A stretch of DNA of 64,000 bases from Eutreptiella sp. 'Long Island Sound 2002' (GCA_964036045.1 OZ038384.1:53272385-53336384), one strand, 5' to 3'. Positions 10,019-21,629 are shown, counted from the first letter of the stretch. Numbers and translations are program-made. The notes: generated from the letters alone by a model not told the origin.

Positions 10019-12404
10019 TTTTTTTTGACTGACTCCAGAAGTTCAAAGAGTACTCAAAGTCTGTGCTTGGGAAAATGGGTGTCTCCGGCATATGATACAG
10101 TGGATCCCCGCAACGCGGGGCACATGGCAAAGACCCAGAGTTCACATGCGTTTACCAGAGGGCTCTCTAATGCGGTAGGCAAAACCGCCACGCCATATGG
10201 CAAGCCTATAATGCGTAAGAGTTAAGGGGGTTAATACATGCTGGATCACATGTGTGTGCCATTCCCCACAGGTCCTCAAGAGTGACAAGCTTTCGTCGCT
10301 TTGCAGGGGCCATGTCCGGTGGCGGGCGTTGGCCCAGGATGCCGGGCATCGTGCGGCACTGGCATTTAGGCAGAGGCGACTCCACCCGGTGGGCAGCGCG
10401 CTCAGATACCGACACCTGGCTCATCACCGAAAAGAGATGAATCCTTCGGTTATGCCGCTAGTAGTGCTGGTCTGCGGAGGTGGTCCGCACTCTAGCACAT
10501 CGCAGAAGGGAGTGCCAGTGCCGTGATTACCGCACCACATCATCTAGCACGTCGCGGTATGAATCCAGCAGTGAGGCCCTGAGAACGGCACGTTGGTGCA
10601 CAAACCAAGGCTAGGCCGGATACTGCATTGCCGAAGCTTCCTGCTTTGCCCCTAGGTATGCGGCAGTAGAACAGAGGCACTGGTCGAGATATTTCACTGC
10701 CCATGACCTGGTTTGGTATGGCTGCGGCCGGTCCCATGTGCGCACCGCTCTACGGTGGGATGTCTCTTGCGAGGCGTGGTGATCCCGCCGCGATGTTCTC
10801 TCCCGGGGCCCTGTATACCCTACTTCATTGCGGAGGACAGAGTCCGTGGGGTTCGGTCGTCCAGCTCGTGGGCGCAGCTTTGTGTACCATGCCGGTACCA
10901 CTGTGGATAGCGAGGGCGGCACCTGTGGGTCTCGGGGGGGCATGGTGAGTTGGCCGCACAGTTGGTGTACGCCGCGTAGGGCGTGGTACTGGTGCCACGC
11001 CACATGCTCCCTGAGGTCTACCCGTAGTGGTCAGGGGATGTGGTCCCATAGGGACTGTGGTATGCAAAGGCAGGAAACATGGTGTAGCTCCGCCGCCAAC
11101 GCCCTGTTCCACCATTCAATTACCGTATCTTGCCACGGTCCCTAGGTGCTAAGCCACATGTTGCGAAATGCGACTTTCCAATGCATGCAGTGGATGAGGC
11201 GTCCGTGGACAGTGGTACCGTGATGGAGGGGACATATGGGGCATTTGGGGCTGGCATGGTCCCATGGCGCGCCCGTCCCATCCCATTGTACCTGGCCCCA
11301 GAGCCATTTAATCCAGAGCATGTGTCGGTCACCGCGCATCGACCGCCAGGACCGCACCTAGTGCGCACCGTCGAAAGTGACAACACGCCTCCGCTAGAGG
11401 ATCCATTTCCGTGCCGGAGTGGGGGTGGGCCCGCCGCAAATTGCAATATCTTTGGGGCGCCAGGGATAGCAATCCGGCACGGGTAGGCGCGAGGCCATCT
11501 TGGCGAGCAGGTCTACTACCCCGTTGCGCTGAATTTGTTCGCGTTCGTGTGCGTTACGGGCCTACGTCTCAAGGCGGTGGCTAGCGATCCACTCCGTGGC
11601 GACGCGTTTGTGTTGCACCTCGTGGCACACTTTGTGGCGGATGTCGGCATCAAAACATTCGTGTGTGGGTTGGCAGTGAGCGCATTTTGTGACTGCCATG
11701 TTGTCGATATATTGAGTGTCACCGTCGGATGCGATGGCTGCGCCAATGGCTGCTCCGTACATTTCAGCCCTGTAGGATTGTTGTGGGCCCGCAACCCGGG
11801 CGAGGATGCGAAGAGGCCCTTTTGTCACTGTTGTGCGCGCCGCTTGGTATTCTGAGCCCGCAATCTCAACTGTTTGAAGGCTGCCATCCGAGTATAGGGA
11901 CGTTCCGGTTGGCGGTTGCGGGTTTGAGTATCACGGTATGCCCGCGATGGTGACACGGCGGTATCCCGCAGGCACCGTGCCCGCCGAGGGGTCTTCAGGG
12001 TACCGGTGTGGGGCAATGTAGTGGCGCGTGTGGAGGGCATCCCCCACCTATTCTTTGCGGGCTGACAGTAGGACGCCGTCATCGGAGCTTTCGCTATCGA
12101 TAGTGTTGGCCCCCCCGGCCGGCCGTGGCGGTAGTGCTATGTGAAGTGCGTTGCGAGCACCCAGCTGGCTCAGTATAGCCACGTAGTTGCAAGGCACCGC
12201 TCGGCAGCGCAGTTCGTTGCTGAGGTCGCACCCAATGGATCCCGGACGTGAGCGTAACATGTTCTGTACCATTGTGGTGAAGCGTGCCCTGTGGTCCCAG
12301 AACGGTTGGTGTACCCCCATTGCGCCCCGGCGGTGAGGGGGAGTGACATGGAGGACGCTGTATGATTTGTGAACGTCGACCTTATTGAGTTCCATGCCCT
12401 CCGC
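10019..12404 (-). mobile_element. LINE-C: 5'-truncated non-LTR retrotransposon
   Basis: On the minus strand this 2,386-bp unit ends in eight A residues (T8 at 10019-10026 on plus) and is flanked by a perfect 21-bp direct repeat. That is the signature of target-primed reverse transcription. The 5' end is truncated inside the coding region, after the RT would have been lost. What remains is a linker, an RNase H domain, a Cys/His motif and about 1.1 kb of apparently non-coding 3' sequence (10,027-11,140). The clean tail and duplication suggest a fairly recent insertion, although the reading frame is already shifted. Confidence 0.85.
11142..12404 (-). pseudogene. LINE-C polyprotein carboxy-terminal part with RNase H
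   Basis: Frame 12,404-12,048 gives an unassigned linker. RNase H follows from about 11,905 in another frame: YSDGSLQTV (first Asp), SYRAEMYGAA (Glu), QYIDNMAV (second Asp), and EWIASHR (the His box). The domain's end, HEREQIQRNGVVDLLAK, is in a third frame from about 11,550, so at least one shift lies near 11,560. Downstream, CPICPLHHGTTVHGRLIHC at about 11,225-11,280 resembles the zinc-binding box that follows RT or RNase H in many LINEs. The enzyme would degrade the RNA strand during reverse transcription. The copy is 5'-truncated and frameshifted, hence inactive. Confidence 0.75.
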
Positions 12405-12425
12405 ATTCAAAACTTAAGTTCAATC
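12405..12425. repeat. Target-site duplication of LINE-C, right copy
   Basis: It is identical over 21 bp to 9998-10018 and abuts the 5'-truncation point of LINE-C. Confidence 0.9.
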
Positions 12426-13285
12426 GTAAACCACATCTATTGCCATTTTCAAAATCTGTGTCTCAAGCACACCCGTTAGCGGAGCATCAAACGCAATGTG
12501 GACTCAACGTCATGCACTTTGGACATGTCTATCAAATGTGTAATTGCCAACATAGTCAAAAGAGGCCCGAATCAACCAGTCACATCCACACATGTAAAAC
12601 TCAGCCTTCTGTCACACCAGCGCCACGGGGGGGGGGGGTCAGCTTTTGAAAGATGCAACACCATGACAAAAAGACCTTTTTTTGGGCCCCTCGAAAAAAG
12701 GGGTAGTTTTGGGGAGGTTTGGGGGGGTTTTGGCTGAAAGAAGTGGTTGGGGGGGGTTGGAGAGGATTTTGCCCAAAAGTGGCTGTTGGGGGGGGGTGCC
12801 CGAAGGTGGGTTGGGGGCTGGGGGGGGGGGTGCAAAAACACACCTTCAAAGCCGACTTGGGTGGTATTTATGTTTAAGGGCACAAGGGCCCCCAAGTACT
12901 CCCGGCTGCAAAATTTCGTAGCACCTCACCCAAGCCTCTTGTCAGCGGAAAGAGTCTCCATGCAAAATGCATGGGGCGAGAACCCGGGCAAGCAATCGGT
13001 GGACCCCGCATGGGTATGAAGGCCCGCCCTGGCTGTTGAGTAGGTGAACCAAGTCTCCTGTGGACCCCACGACGTCCATCTCGCCACCCGGCCGTTCTAG
13101 CTTTGCTTGCGGCTAGCATGCATCCCCTTAGAGCTCCGAAATGATGGACCCCGCGTGGATGGGAAAGCTCGTCCTGGCCGTTCAGCTGTGCCCCAATCCG
13201 TTGTGGACCCCACGACGCCAATCTTGCCACTAGGCTGTTTCAATGGCCACTGGGCCTGCTTGCCAGCCAATACCTGTCACCACCA
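12426..13285. other. G-rich low-complexity block, no gene seen
   Basis: Between about 12,625 and 12,840 the plus strand is dominated by G runs of 4-11 separated by T-rich spacers, with quadruplex-forming potential. The frames that read through it are Gly- or Pro-rich artefacts. The remainder shows no motif. Confidence 0.6.
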
Positions 13286-13553
13286 CTACGTCTTTCTTGG
13301 CTTGCCGTCAGAAGTAGATAGAGTAGCCGTTGCCCCCTTGGATGGCATCGCCTCTGCGACCGCTTTCGAGGACTTCTTTCGCTTGCATGTGCTTGCCACC
13401 ATGCGCACATTAGCTCCATCCGGCACAGGTGCCTTTGAAGAGGACCTTGAAGATGATCCACTGCTTGAAGATGCTAAAGAATCGGAATCGGAAGAATCCC
13501 CAAATAAACTATTGTTCGAGGAGTCTGTAGCACCAGCATCCTTCGCTGGCTTT
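13286..13553 (-). CDS. Ser/Asp-rich carboxy-terminal exon of an unknown protein
   Basis: The frame starts just after an AAAG possible acceptor at about 13,553 and stops with TAG at 13,286-13,288. It encodes PAKDAG, then a run rich in Ser and Asp (FGDSSDSDSLASSSSGSSS), then a Lys/Arg-rich end with KRKKSSK. Such acidic-serine plus basic tails occur in nuclear proteins, but the function is unknown. It is probably the last exon of the broken minus-strand gene that extends to about 17.2 kb. A similar tail lies at 39,939-40,058. The overlapping 229-residue plus-strand frame is judged to be a shadow. Confidence 0.5.
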
Positions 13554-13932
13554 CAATCACAATCATCCGTGCCTACAGAAGCTTGTCGCCGCTTGCCAAA
13601 TAAGTGTCCACTAGCGTCCGTTGGTGATTCCACTGTAGGTGTGGTTGGCTCAATAGGAAGATGCGCAGTGATGCGCGGGACGTGCACGTATGTGCGATCA
13701 CGCAATGCCCTCACCGGTTTCCGCTCCTATTCCAATGTGAACTCAGAAATGTGTGCGGTCTTCATTCCAATATCTGAATGGCCCTACTCCAAGTGACGCC
13801 TGATGGATAGGGTAAATGCTACTGCTGACCATGAAGGTAAAGGGCAAGGACACGGTAGATGCCGCTTCTTCACAACAGCATGTTTGTACCGGAATGCGGT
13901 AAAGTTTGGACATGTGCGAATCACCCATGCCT

Positions 13933-15050
13933 TCATCGGCTTTGTGTCACAACTTCCATCCGACCGCCCACAGAATCTGCATTGCTGAGCATTTCCAAGG
14001 CTTGCAGTGAATTGGTCACCCTGTATGATTTGATTTTGAGTGAAGACTGGGTGAGTCTATCTCCTTCATATTGGGCATGGGCTTGTTTCCAGCTGGGGTC
14101 GTCACGGAAGATATTTGCAATAATTTCCATAGAACTCAACCGATCCAACAAGTGGAACACATCACAATGCTTCACCGCTCTGTAGCCATAATGCAAATGG
14201 TAGGCATCACTTGGAAGGCGGAGAGTTGGTTTGTACGGCATGCTTGGAGAGCCCCAAGCAGTACACCACATGTAGCATAGGCTTCTCGTGCCCCGAAATG
14301 TTGAAGGTCTGGTGCATCCCCAAGCACAAGGGGGGACGGGGCTTCTACACTTGCTTATTTGTGTTCATGCGCACGCATTCAACTATACCCCCTATACCGA
14401 CTGTCGTATTCCGTTTGTTTACAATTTTTGTGTCCATGACCTCCACCACCCTTTCTGCGACGTCCTTGCCCTCCAACACATGAAAGGCAGCCCTCAACCT
14501 TGCCCTCTTGTGGACTGTCATTCTCCTACTGGTACATGAGGCAAATCCTTGGGGGGGGGGGGGGGCTCCCAATAAACCCCGCATCCCACCCTCACTCTCT
14601 GGGATGACGGCCTTCCCATGTCAGCACCTCCACTCTTCGGAGTACATGCTTTGCCACTTCGACGTATCTTGCTTGCTTTTTTCCCACATGTTCCATGGCC
14701 AACAACAATAGTACTGGCGAGGCCCCTTGGGGCTCACATGCCTTACCCAAGATAACTGTGGTAAGCCATTCCCTCACAATGTCCCGAACTGCCTTAATGT
14801 CCCAATGCGGCACCAATATCCGAGCCACTAGCGCCACACACTCTAGCGTACCCATCCATAGTGATGCAAAATCATGCGGTGTGAGTGGGTGCCTTTTCTC
14901 ATATGTCTTACACCTTACGATAAAGCCACATGTTGCCCACCCCACGTGTTGCCTGTCTTCAACAATCAGTGTTTGGCGCACAATGTTTGTTGTTTGCATA
15001 GTGGCTCTACATTGCCTCATGGTGCACACGACAGAGGTTGCTGATTGCAA
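13933..15050 (-). pseudogene. Middle coding segments of an unrecognised minus-strand gene
   Basis: Three protein-like stretches lie on the minus strand: 14,592-15,050 (contains VRDIVREWLTTVILGK), 14,345-14,530 (VLEGKDVAERVVEVMD) and 13,933-14,271 (HLLDRLSSMEIIANIF). They are in different frames, separated by stops or possible introns. I recognise no domain. Their order and strand fit one multi-exon gene, or a transposon protein, with the segments at 15.9-17.2 kb upstream and the Ser-rich tail downstream. The exon structure could not be completed. Confidence 0.35.
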
Positions 15051-15099
15051 CTAGACCAGCACATGACAACTGGTATTATTTGTTCGCATAATTTGCACA

Positions 15100-15940
15100 C
15101 CCAACACAACCTTATTGCTTCACACAACTTTGGGTTTAATATCGCAACAACGTCTGCACAGGCGCAGGGGTTTTGTGGGTCTGGTTGTGCATTGCAATTA
15201 CAAGGGGAGAACAGGGGATGGTGGTGGGTGGAGGCACCCGTGGCAATTGTCCACCATCACGACAGCCATCGCAAATTGGCTTGGCAACCTATCCCGCAGC
15301 CACGGCAGCAGACAGCCCCACTAGAGGGGCTCAAATGCAATGCACAAGGTGATACCATGAAAAAAAAAAAGCAGAGAAAAATTGCACTGCTTCAAAAACA
15401 CCATGTACCTATTGGAAAGGCAAACACTTTGCTTAACACGGCTTCTTGGGGCCAGTGGACAAAAGGGGGAGTTTTGGAAAATCATCATGGTGTTGCTTTC
15501 CGACAGAAGCTGACCCCCCCCCCCCCTGACCTGTGCTTGCACAAAGTCCATCTGATCCCGCAGGTTCATCAGAACGGTCAAAAAACACGAAATTATAACC
15601 AAAACAGGTTGCAGCGCTTTTTCAACCGAAACTGGCTTTTGAAAGCCCCTTTACACCACATTCAACAAATTAGCGCGCTACACATTTTCCCAACCACAAG
15701 CAACAAACGGCGTGCCACACTTACAGTAACAGATCACTTCCTTTTTCCCTTGGCTACACTGCTTTCGGGTGGCTACATTCTGGTGTGGAAGGGCCCAAGG
15801 GTCTTTTGCCTCCGCTTGTGGCGACGCCCCTATGACGGTCTTGGCACCAAGCTTGGCACCAAGCTTCGGAGCCTCGCCCTGCTCCCCTCTGCAAAAGACT
15901 GGAAGTGCCGCACCTAGCTAGGGATGTGGCTTTTACACAC
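15100..15940. other. No clear exon; C-run and low-complexity DNA
   Basis: A 290-residue plus-strand open frame here has no motif and crosses A and C homopolymers. A GGCACCAAGCTT duplication lies at 15,842-15,866. It may be intronic to the minus-strand gene on either side. Confidence 0.35.
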
Positions 15941-15948
15941 ACACAATC

Positions 15949-16642
15949 TCAGTCAACAACATCTGCCACGCCCAAGTCTGGCAAACGCTTACGGACCCAT
16001 AGACAGTCGTAATCTAGGGAACCTGACCTACTAGTGTAGAAAACAGCAACATTGACCTCAGATTGCACACGGATGGCAACTAGGGCGGGCGGTGTGCCAG
16101 TTGTGTGACATGGAGCAATTGGACTTCTTGACGCTCTTAGGCACGGGGGACAATCTTCAATTCCCGCATCACCCAACAAACCAGCGACAATGGCATTGTA
16201 CTCATTGAGGTTTTCTGCGAATAGGCCACATAATCAGGGTCCTTACTTAGAAACCGATCAGGTACATGGATTACGCAAGTTTGCTCCGTAAACTACCGAG
16301 TAGTGTGCAACCGCTGAAAATCATACAGGTGCAGATGGCCCAATTGCCAGCTAGTTGTGGCCTGCAGATCCTTGAATAGAGTCCTCGCAAACTGGACAGA
16401 GTACTCCGCTCTGCCGAACATTAGAGGGGTATTGTTCTCTTGGGCTGTAACCCATGGTGGGGGTAAATCAAAAGCAGCAACCTCATCATCCACATCAACC
16501 AAGATATGCACATACAGTTGGGAATTTGACAGCTAGCACCAAAAATCAAAGCGGACAGACGAGATGGTACACTTACATAACATACTATATTAGAGGGCAC
16601 CACGTTTCTGGGCCACGGGCTTCCTTGGCACCACGGACACAA
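15949..16642 (-). pseudogene. Spliced coding segment of the unrecognised 13-17 kb gene
   Basis: A canonical intron is visible: donor TTAT|GTAAGTG near 16,576 and acceptor GGTGCTAG near 16,535, about 45 nt. It joins PSNIVCY to LSNSQLYVHILVDVDDEVAA in phase 0. The exon continues with FDLPPPWVTAQENN and LYDFQRLHTTR. It then meets an in-frame TAG at about 16,294, and reading resumes as FTEQTCVIHVPDRFLSK. A further one-base shift near 16,220 is needed to reach AENLNEYNAIVAGLLGD and the end at 15,949. The splice signals argue for a real gene, but the stop and shift mark it as broken. Family unknown. Confidence 0.45.
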
Positions 16643-16675
16643 CGCTAAGTTGCTGTTTGTCCCCGCCCCCCAACA

Positions 16676-17289
16676 TCACAGCTCGTTATTTCTGCACAAC
16701 AGACGTGACCACCGCAGGGTGCACAACAGGCCTTCCCATGATAATACGAGAAAACTCCCCTTCATTAGCAGACCAAGAAGGTCATTGATTTCTTTCGACC
16801 AAACCCATTGACCAAGGTTCACCTTGTTGGCCCCAAGCTTATGTGTTAGCAAACACTTTTTCCAACTCCTCGTGATTGCGAAAGTCACGGACGCAGGCAC
16901 ACCTTCCGACCACCGCGGAATGTCAAAGTCTCGACTGTTTGGTACAAAACTCTCCCTATACAAGCGCGACTCACCGGTTTCGTCGATTCCATGACATTGG
17001 TTAGGTGCAAAGACACCAGGAAATATATTGATGTCACCAAACAACGTGGTTGTTTGCCGTGGATCACAAATTTGGGCTTCTTGGGGAAGCTGCAAATGCT
17101 TTGAAACATATTTCCACAACTTTTGAGGTGCGGCCTCGAGGATTTCCATGAAGTGGCCAAACCAACGTTATGAACATTGCTGCCATTAGCCTCCTTTCCA
17201 TGTAGCCAAGCAACTATCAATGCTTTCAACCGCTTTTGCTCAACTGCAACTTCCGGGCTGGAGTGTAGGGGGTGCAGGCAATTCTGCAC
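16676..17289 (-). pseudogene. Upstream coding segment of the unrecognised 13-17 kb gene
   Basis: Two overlapping minus-strand frames carry protein-like sequence. Frame 17,149-16,676 reads QKLWKYVSKHLQLPQEAQI, then RLYRESFVPNSRDFDIPRW and KKCLLTHKLGANKVNLGQW. It stops near 16,676, close to the next segment. No start or domain could be fixed, and a transposon-encoded protein is as likely as a host gene. Confidence 0.4.
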
Positions 17290-17307
17290 CCTGTTAATGT
17301 GAGGCTT

Positions 17308-17321
17308 TGAGAGAGAGAGAG

Positions 17322-17357
<36 letters not shown>
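17308..17357. repeat. (GA)n(GT)n microsatellite at the 3' end of LINE-A
   Basis: (GA)n at 17,308-17,325 is followed directly by (GT)16 at 17,326-17,357. It abuts the 3' untranslated end of LINE-A. A second GT tract abuts its 5' side at 24,439. Confidence 0.95.
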
Positions 17358-17358
<1 letters not shown>

Positions 17359-17488
17359 TCTGTACTTTTACAGGTGGATCCTTGTGCAGCGTTGGGCTGG
17401 ACGCCTCATTTGGCTCAGGTCTGCTGAGGCCTCTTTGTGACGTTGTTTCCCTCCCTTCTGCGGAATCAGAACCTCTGTATTTTGCTGG

Positions 17489-18316
17489 CTAGGTATCCAG
17501 AGTGTTCGCTCTCCCGTGCCTCGTCACGAAAAGCGGGCGGGCGACATCCTCGGCCACAGTCTCCTCCAGCCCCCGTGGAACTGGGGGTGGTGGGGACGGA
17601 GGGGGGGGTGTTTTCGGCCTCCTGCGTTTGGGGGCTGGAGGGGTGGGGGGTTGGTGTGGGGACCTCAGCAGACCCGTAAAGATACGTGCAGGCCCTTGCA
17701 GGCGTGGTCGTTTGTGGGGCAGTTGTGCATGTGCAGCAAGTGGGCGCTCCCGGCGCGCAGGCACTGGGGTGCACACTTTATGGTGTCCCCGCTGATAGCA
17801 GTGGCGCACTCCCCTTTGCTTGAGTGTGCACCTCGGGCACGGTGGCAGGCCATGCAGTGGGCACAGTTGCAGTTGCGGTCTGCGTGCTATGTGGTCATCA
17901 GCGTGATGTCCCAGCGCACAGCATGCTTCAGCTGTGCGCCGAAGTCTCTTGCAGGTCGTGCATGCGTCAGCAGAGTGCTGGGCACACTTTGACGGATCAG
18001 CCGGCGGCGCCGGTGGTGGCGCCCTGTGTGTGTTTGCGCGCCTGCGTGTCCCGGTGTAGGGGCGCTGTGGGAGCTTCCCATCCCCTATCACAGGGAAGAA
18101 ATCAGCTGCAAAGGAGGAGCAGCCGCCCCCCCCCCCCCCCTTTGGCAAAATTGGTCTGCTCCGAGGACGGAGCCAGCCCCAACTGCAGATTCCCCTGGAG
18201 TGCACGCTGTAATCGATGCTCCTCCACTTCCTGCGCTGTTCTGCGTGGCCTATGTGTGTACGGGCGCAGTTTGTGTATTCTGTTGAGACCAACCTTGGTG
18301 GCCCACGTGCGCTCAC
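17489..18316 (-). pseudogene. LINE-A Cys/His-rich carboxy-terminal tail
   Basis: This frame follows the LINE-A post-RT region after a shift at the C run near 18,125-18,140. It holds a dense cluster of Cys and His (CAQHSADACTTCKRLRR, then CPLHGLPPCPRC, then CYQRGHHKVC), suggesting one or more zinc-binding units. A Pro/Lys/Arg-rich stretch follows, with APKRRRPK as a possible nuclear signal. Most LINE proteins end soon after a single finger, so this extension is unusual. Its role is unknown; nucleic-acid binding is an inference. Confidence 0.5.
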
Positions 18317-18382
18317 AGTATGCCGCTAACTGCTGAACGTGCATGTTCATGGCACTGCGGCAGGTGAAATAGGGGCGACAGT

Positions 18383-19105
18383 TCAGGCCGAGAGTGCCGG
18401 CCCCCCCAAAGGAACTAAAGAGCTGCAGCGTGTGACCACACGCGCTAGATGCAAATGGCCTTTGGTGACCAGGCGCTGCGCATTTGCCATTGCCAGTCGT
18501 AAGACCCGGCCTCTCTCTTGCAGTGAAAGGGTGGTGCCCTTAAATTTTGCCTGTGGAGCGTGTGGGAGGGTGCGTTGCGCAAATTCCTCAAAGTCCAGTG
18601 CGAGTTCCAAGAACGTCACTGTGCCTGGTTCAGGGGCCCAGTGCAGCTCCCTCAGCCAGCATAGCAGGTCCGCCAAAAAGGGCATTTCCCACTGCCATTC
18701 CACCTTCTTAGGGGTACGCAGAAGAAGTAACCCTTTGTCTTCCGGTCTGGGGAGGGGTCCCACCAGTTGGTGGTACGGGTATTGCCGAAGCTGCTGTGAG
18801 AGGCTCGACCCCATGAAAAGCATGGGGGATTGTGTGTCTCGTAACTTGCGGGCCTGCAAAACGGCTACTAACATATTGTGCAGAGCTGTCATGAATGCGA
18901 GCGCTGTCCCTGACTTGACGTTGTCTGTGTCTAGCTCTGGGGCCAATCCACAAAGTCGTAAACATGGGGGCCACTGGTCCATGAGGGGAAGGTCTGTGAT
19001 CTGTGCTGCCGCCGTTTTGATGCCCGGGAGGTGGGTGTCCCGCACCGTACTCCAGGCTGAACACTGCCAAAAAATGTGCTCCTCATTTTCCGGAGCATTG
19101 CCACA
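18383..19105 (-). pseudogene. LINE-A zinc finger and post-RT region
   Basis: It continues the RT frame after an in-frame TAA at 19,106-19,108. The stop falls inside a finger: CP[stop]CGNAPENEEHIFWQC, a C-x2-C-x8-H-x4-C motif typical of LINE ends, so the TAA probably replaced one codon (for example CAA). The remaining 240 codons are open and contain FLELALDFEEFAQRTLP and ARFKG/LSLQE-type blocks. These are also conserved in the 57-kb LINE-A fragment, so the region is true protein rather than noise. Function beyond nucleic-acid binding is unknown. Confidence 0.65.
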
Positions 19106-20815
19106 TTACGGGCACGTGGATGTGGCTCTCATGCCACGTTGATAGGCCCGGGTGGCTGTCGAGGTTGCTCCTGATAGGATGCCCCGCAGGATAGAGCGCT
19201 GTAACTCTGTGGCAAATGACGCTATGCCGGGCTGGACCAGGCGCCGGCATGTGGTGTAATGAGCCCCCGCGAAAAGGCGGGGACGCCTCTGAACCAGGCT
19301 GTCCAGCATTTGCGAGCGCAGCTGTTCACGCACCTCGTGCTTGATAGTGTTTTTATCCCCGTATAGGAGAAGGGGTTCCTGGCGCCCAGGCACTTTCCAT
19401 CCCCTCCATCCCTGCGTAGCGACCCAGCCACACTCCTGTGCTGTGGACATAGCTCGGCCGTGTGGGCCGGAGCCTTTGTGAAATGTTGTCATCTCCCAAA
19501 TGGCTTGGGGTGTGATCTGTCCAACACCCCTGGTGCGACACAGCTGGGATAACCACAGGATGCGATGATACTTAACTACCAAGGTAGGTGCAATCCGGTG
19601 TCCTTTGCACAGCAAGGTGAAAAAGATTTCTTTGGCCCTGCCGGGCCGTGACCGTCCCCAAATGGTCTGCATGACCTTAGTCTCGAAGGGCAGGAGGTCT
19701 TTGGGCTGAAGTGGCACTATTTCTGCTGCGTGCAGGCCAGTGGCCGTGATCATTGTGGAGATGATGTCGCATCTCCTTTCAAAATTGCCCTGAGCACCGT
19801 GCACCCTATCCAGGAGGCTGCAAGCTCTGGAAATCCTTTTCTTGATGAGCGGTCCCGAATAAGTCGCGTCCGTGGTGCGGACCCCCGCGCCCAGGGACTT
19901 AAACTCAGAAGAGATAGGGAAGGGCACCCCCTGTAGTGCTGCCTTCACTGGGTGACGGGCGTCAGACGAAAAGCGGACAGATTTCTTCGCGTTCACCCCT
20001 TGACCCGTGTCCTCAAGCCAGTCAGTGGTGCAGTCTAGCACGGGGGTGAGGGTATTGCTTCCGGCTGCAAACCCATAAGTATCATCCTCATACCCAAGGG
20101 CAGTTAGGATGAATTGCAGGGCCTGCGCTGGCTGATCGCTGCGGGGGAGGGCCTGTACCGCGACTTTGATGCCCTGTTGCTGCGCATCCAGCACCCGTTT
20201 CCAGACCGAGGTCAGGAGGTTGATGAGTATCACACTCAATGGGCAGCCCTGGAGGATGCCATTGGTGGCATCGAAAAAACTGGCCAAACATCCCATTATT
20301 TTAAAGCACCTTGTGAGGGTGCGATACATGCCAGAAAGGGCCCTGCGTGGGCCCAGATCCATCCCCTGCGTCAGTGCTATATGCAGTACAATGGGCTGTG
20401 GGATCAAATCAAAGCATTCTATGTAGTCTAATCCAAAACCGTGCAAAACTGTTTTCATCAGTTTGTGTAGCTCAATGAGCATGGAGATAAAGGCGGCCGC
20501 ATCAGTGGCGCCGCGCTTCTTGCGAAAACCGTAAGCGTGCGGGTGGATCCACAGTTCCTGCCACACCATGCACTCCTCTAACCTGATCCCTGCCCAGACC
20601 CTATAGATCTGGGACAGTACGGACAGTGGGCGCTGCTGCATCGGCATCATCCCTTCCCCTTTCGGGATCAGCGAGACGTATCCCCTCGCCAGGACCCTCG
20701 GCCAGGTTCCTGTTGCCTCAACTAGAAACCGAATTTCTGACAGCATGTCCAGCAGAGAGGTGGGCAGCAGTAAAAGATCCGAGTGTCTGCATATTTTCGC
20801 ATAACCTGGTCCCAA
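19106..20815 (-). pseudogene. LINE-A reverse transcriptase
   Basis: About 569 codons are open. RT landmarks are in order: YVSLIPKGEG and RPLSVLSQIYRVWA (motif 1/2 region), YGFRKKRGATDAA, HGFGLDYIECFD (motif A with both Asp), GILQGCPLS (motif B), and ALGYEDDTYGF (motif C, YEDD where YADD is usual). NAKKSVRFS and FKSLGAGV (motifs D and E) follow. The catalytic residues are intact. It copies the element RNA at the nicked target. The upstream join to the pre-RT frame needs a shift near 20,780, and the finger downstream is split by TAA. Confidence 0.85.
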
Positions 20816-21629
20816 GAGGCATGAAGAATTTCATCCATGCGGGGGATGTTCGCCGTTGGTTGGCTTGTGTCTGGGTCCAGGAGCATAACCAGAGGAGGTT
20901 GGTACTCGTTCTGTATCCAGTGATAAACCTCCTTTGGCCTGTCCAGCCAGGCTTGGTCCATTTTGGATTTCCATTTATCAATGCGCGTGCGCTCTTCATA
21001 GCGGGCATATCTCTTCCCTAGTGCGCATAGGCTGTCATACAGCGACATGCAGTCTACCAGCGTTGGCACGGGGCGTATGAGTGGGAGGGAGGGGTCAGGG
21101 GCACTGGCCACAAATTCATGAAGCAGCAGGTCCTCACGAAAGGCCAGCGCCGTTTTGCGCATGCGGCGGCACGCGGCCTGCCACGATAGTTCCACCTGTC
21201 TGGGCACCACCCCTGGCCTGAAAACCTGGCTGGCTTTGCGTTTGGCAGATGCCGGGACTCGTTTGCCCCTGATGCCCAACTGGGCACGTTGCCACTGGAT
21301 GACCGAGCGAAGGGCTCCCAGGGTCCCTGTGATTTTGGAAAGTATGCGCGTGCGCGGGCCGCCGTTGGGCGCCAGGCCTGTCAGCGCTAGCGTAGTGTCC
21401 CGCAACATTCGCTCCGTGCCACGCCCCCGGGGGGCACTCTTGGGTGCAAACGGGAGTGTGGGGTTGGGGGTGTCCAGTGTAAGATGCGTGCATGTGAGTG
21501 CCATGCCTACTTCCTCGGCCAGCCAGGTCCACCTGTCCCAAATGTCATTGACATTTCCCTGTTGCAGCAGGGCATTCCAATCAGCCTTGTGTGGCCGGAG
21601 CAGCGAGTCAAAGATTTTCTGAGTGTCCT
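20722..21629 (-). pseudogene. LINE-A linker between endonuclease and RT
   Basis: It is open from near the shift at the G run 21,641-21,650 and joins RT near 20,780. It encodes a Lys/Arg-rich segment (RYEERTRIDKWKSKMDQAW) and WDQVMRKYADTR just before RT. LINEs normally have such a basic, poorly conserved linker. No separate enzyme is expected. Confidence 0.6.

Noticed and set aside
13107-13796. 229-codon plus-strand open frame
   Set aside because: Its acidic stretch is the complement of the minus-strand Ser/Asp-rich exon; no domain on plus.
15045-15917. 290-codon plus-strand open frame
   Set aside because: It passes through A and C homopolymers, has no motif and no neighbour that explains it.
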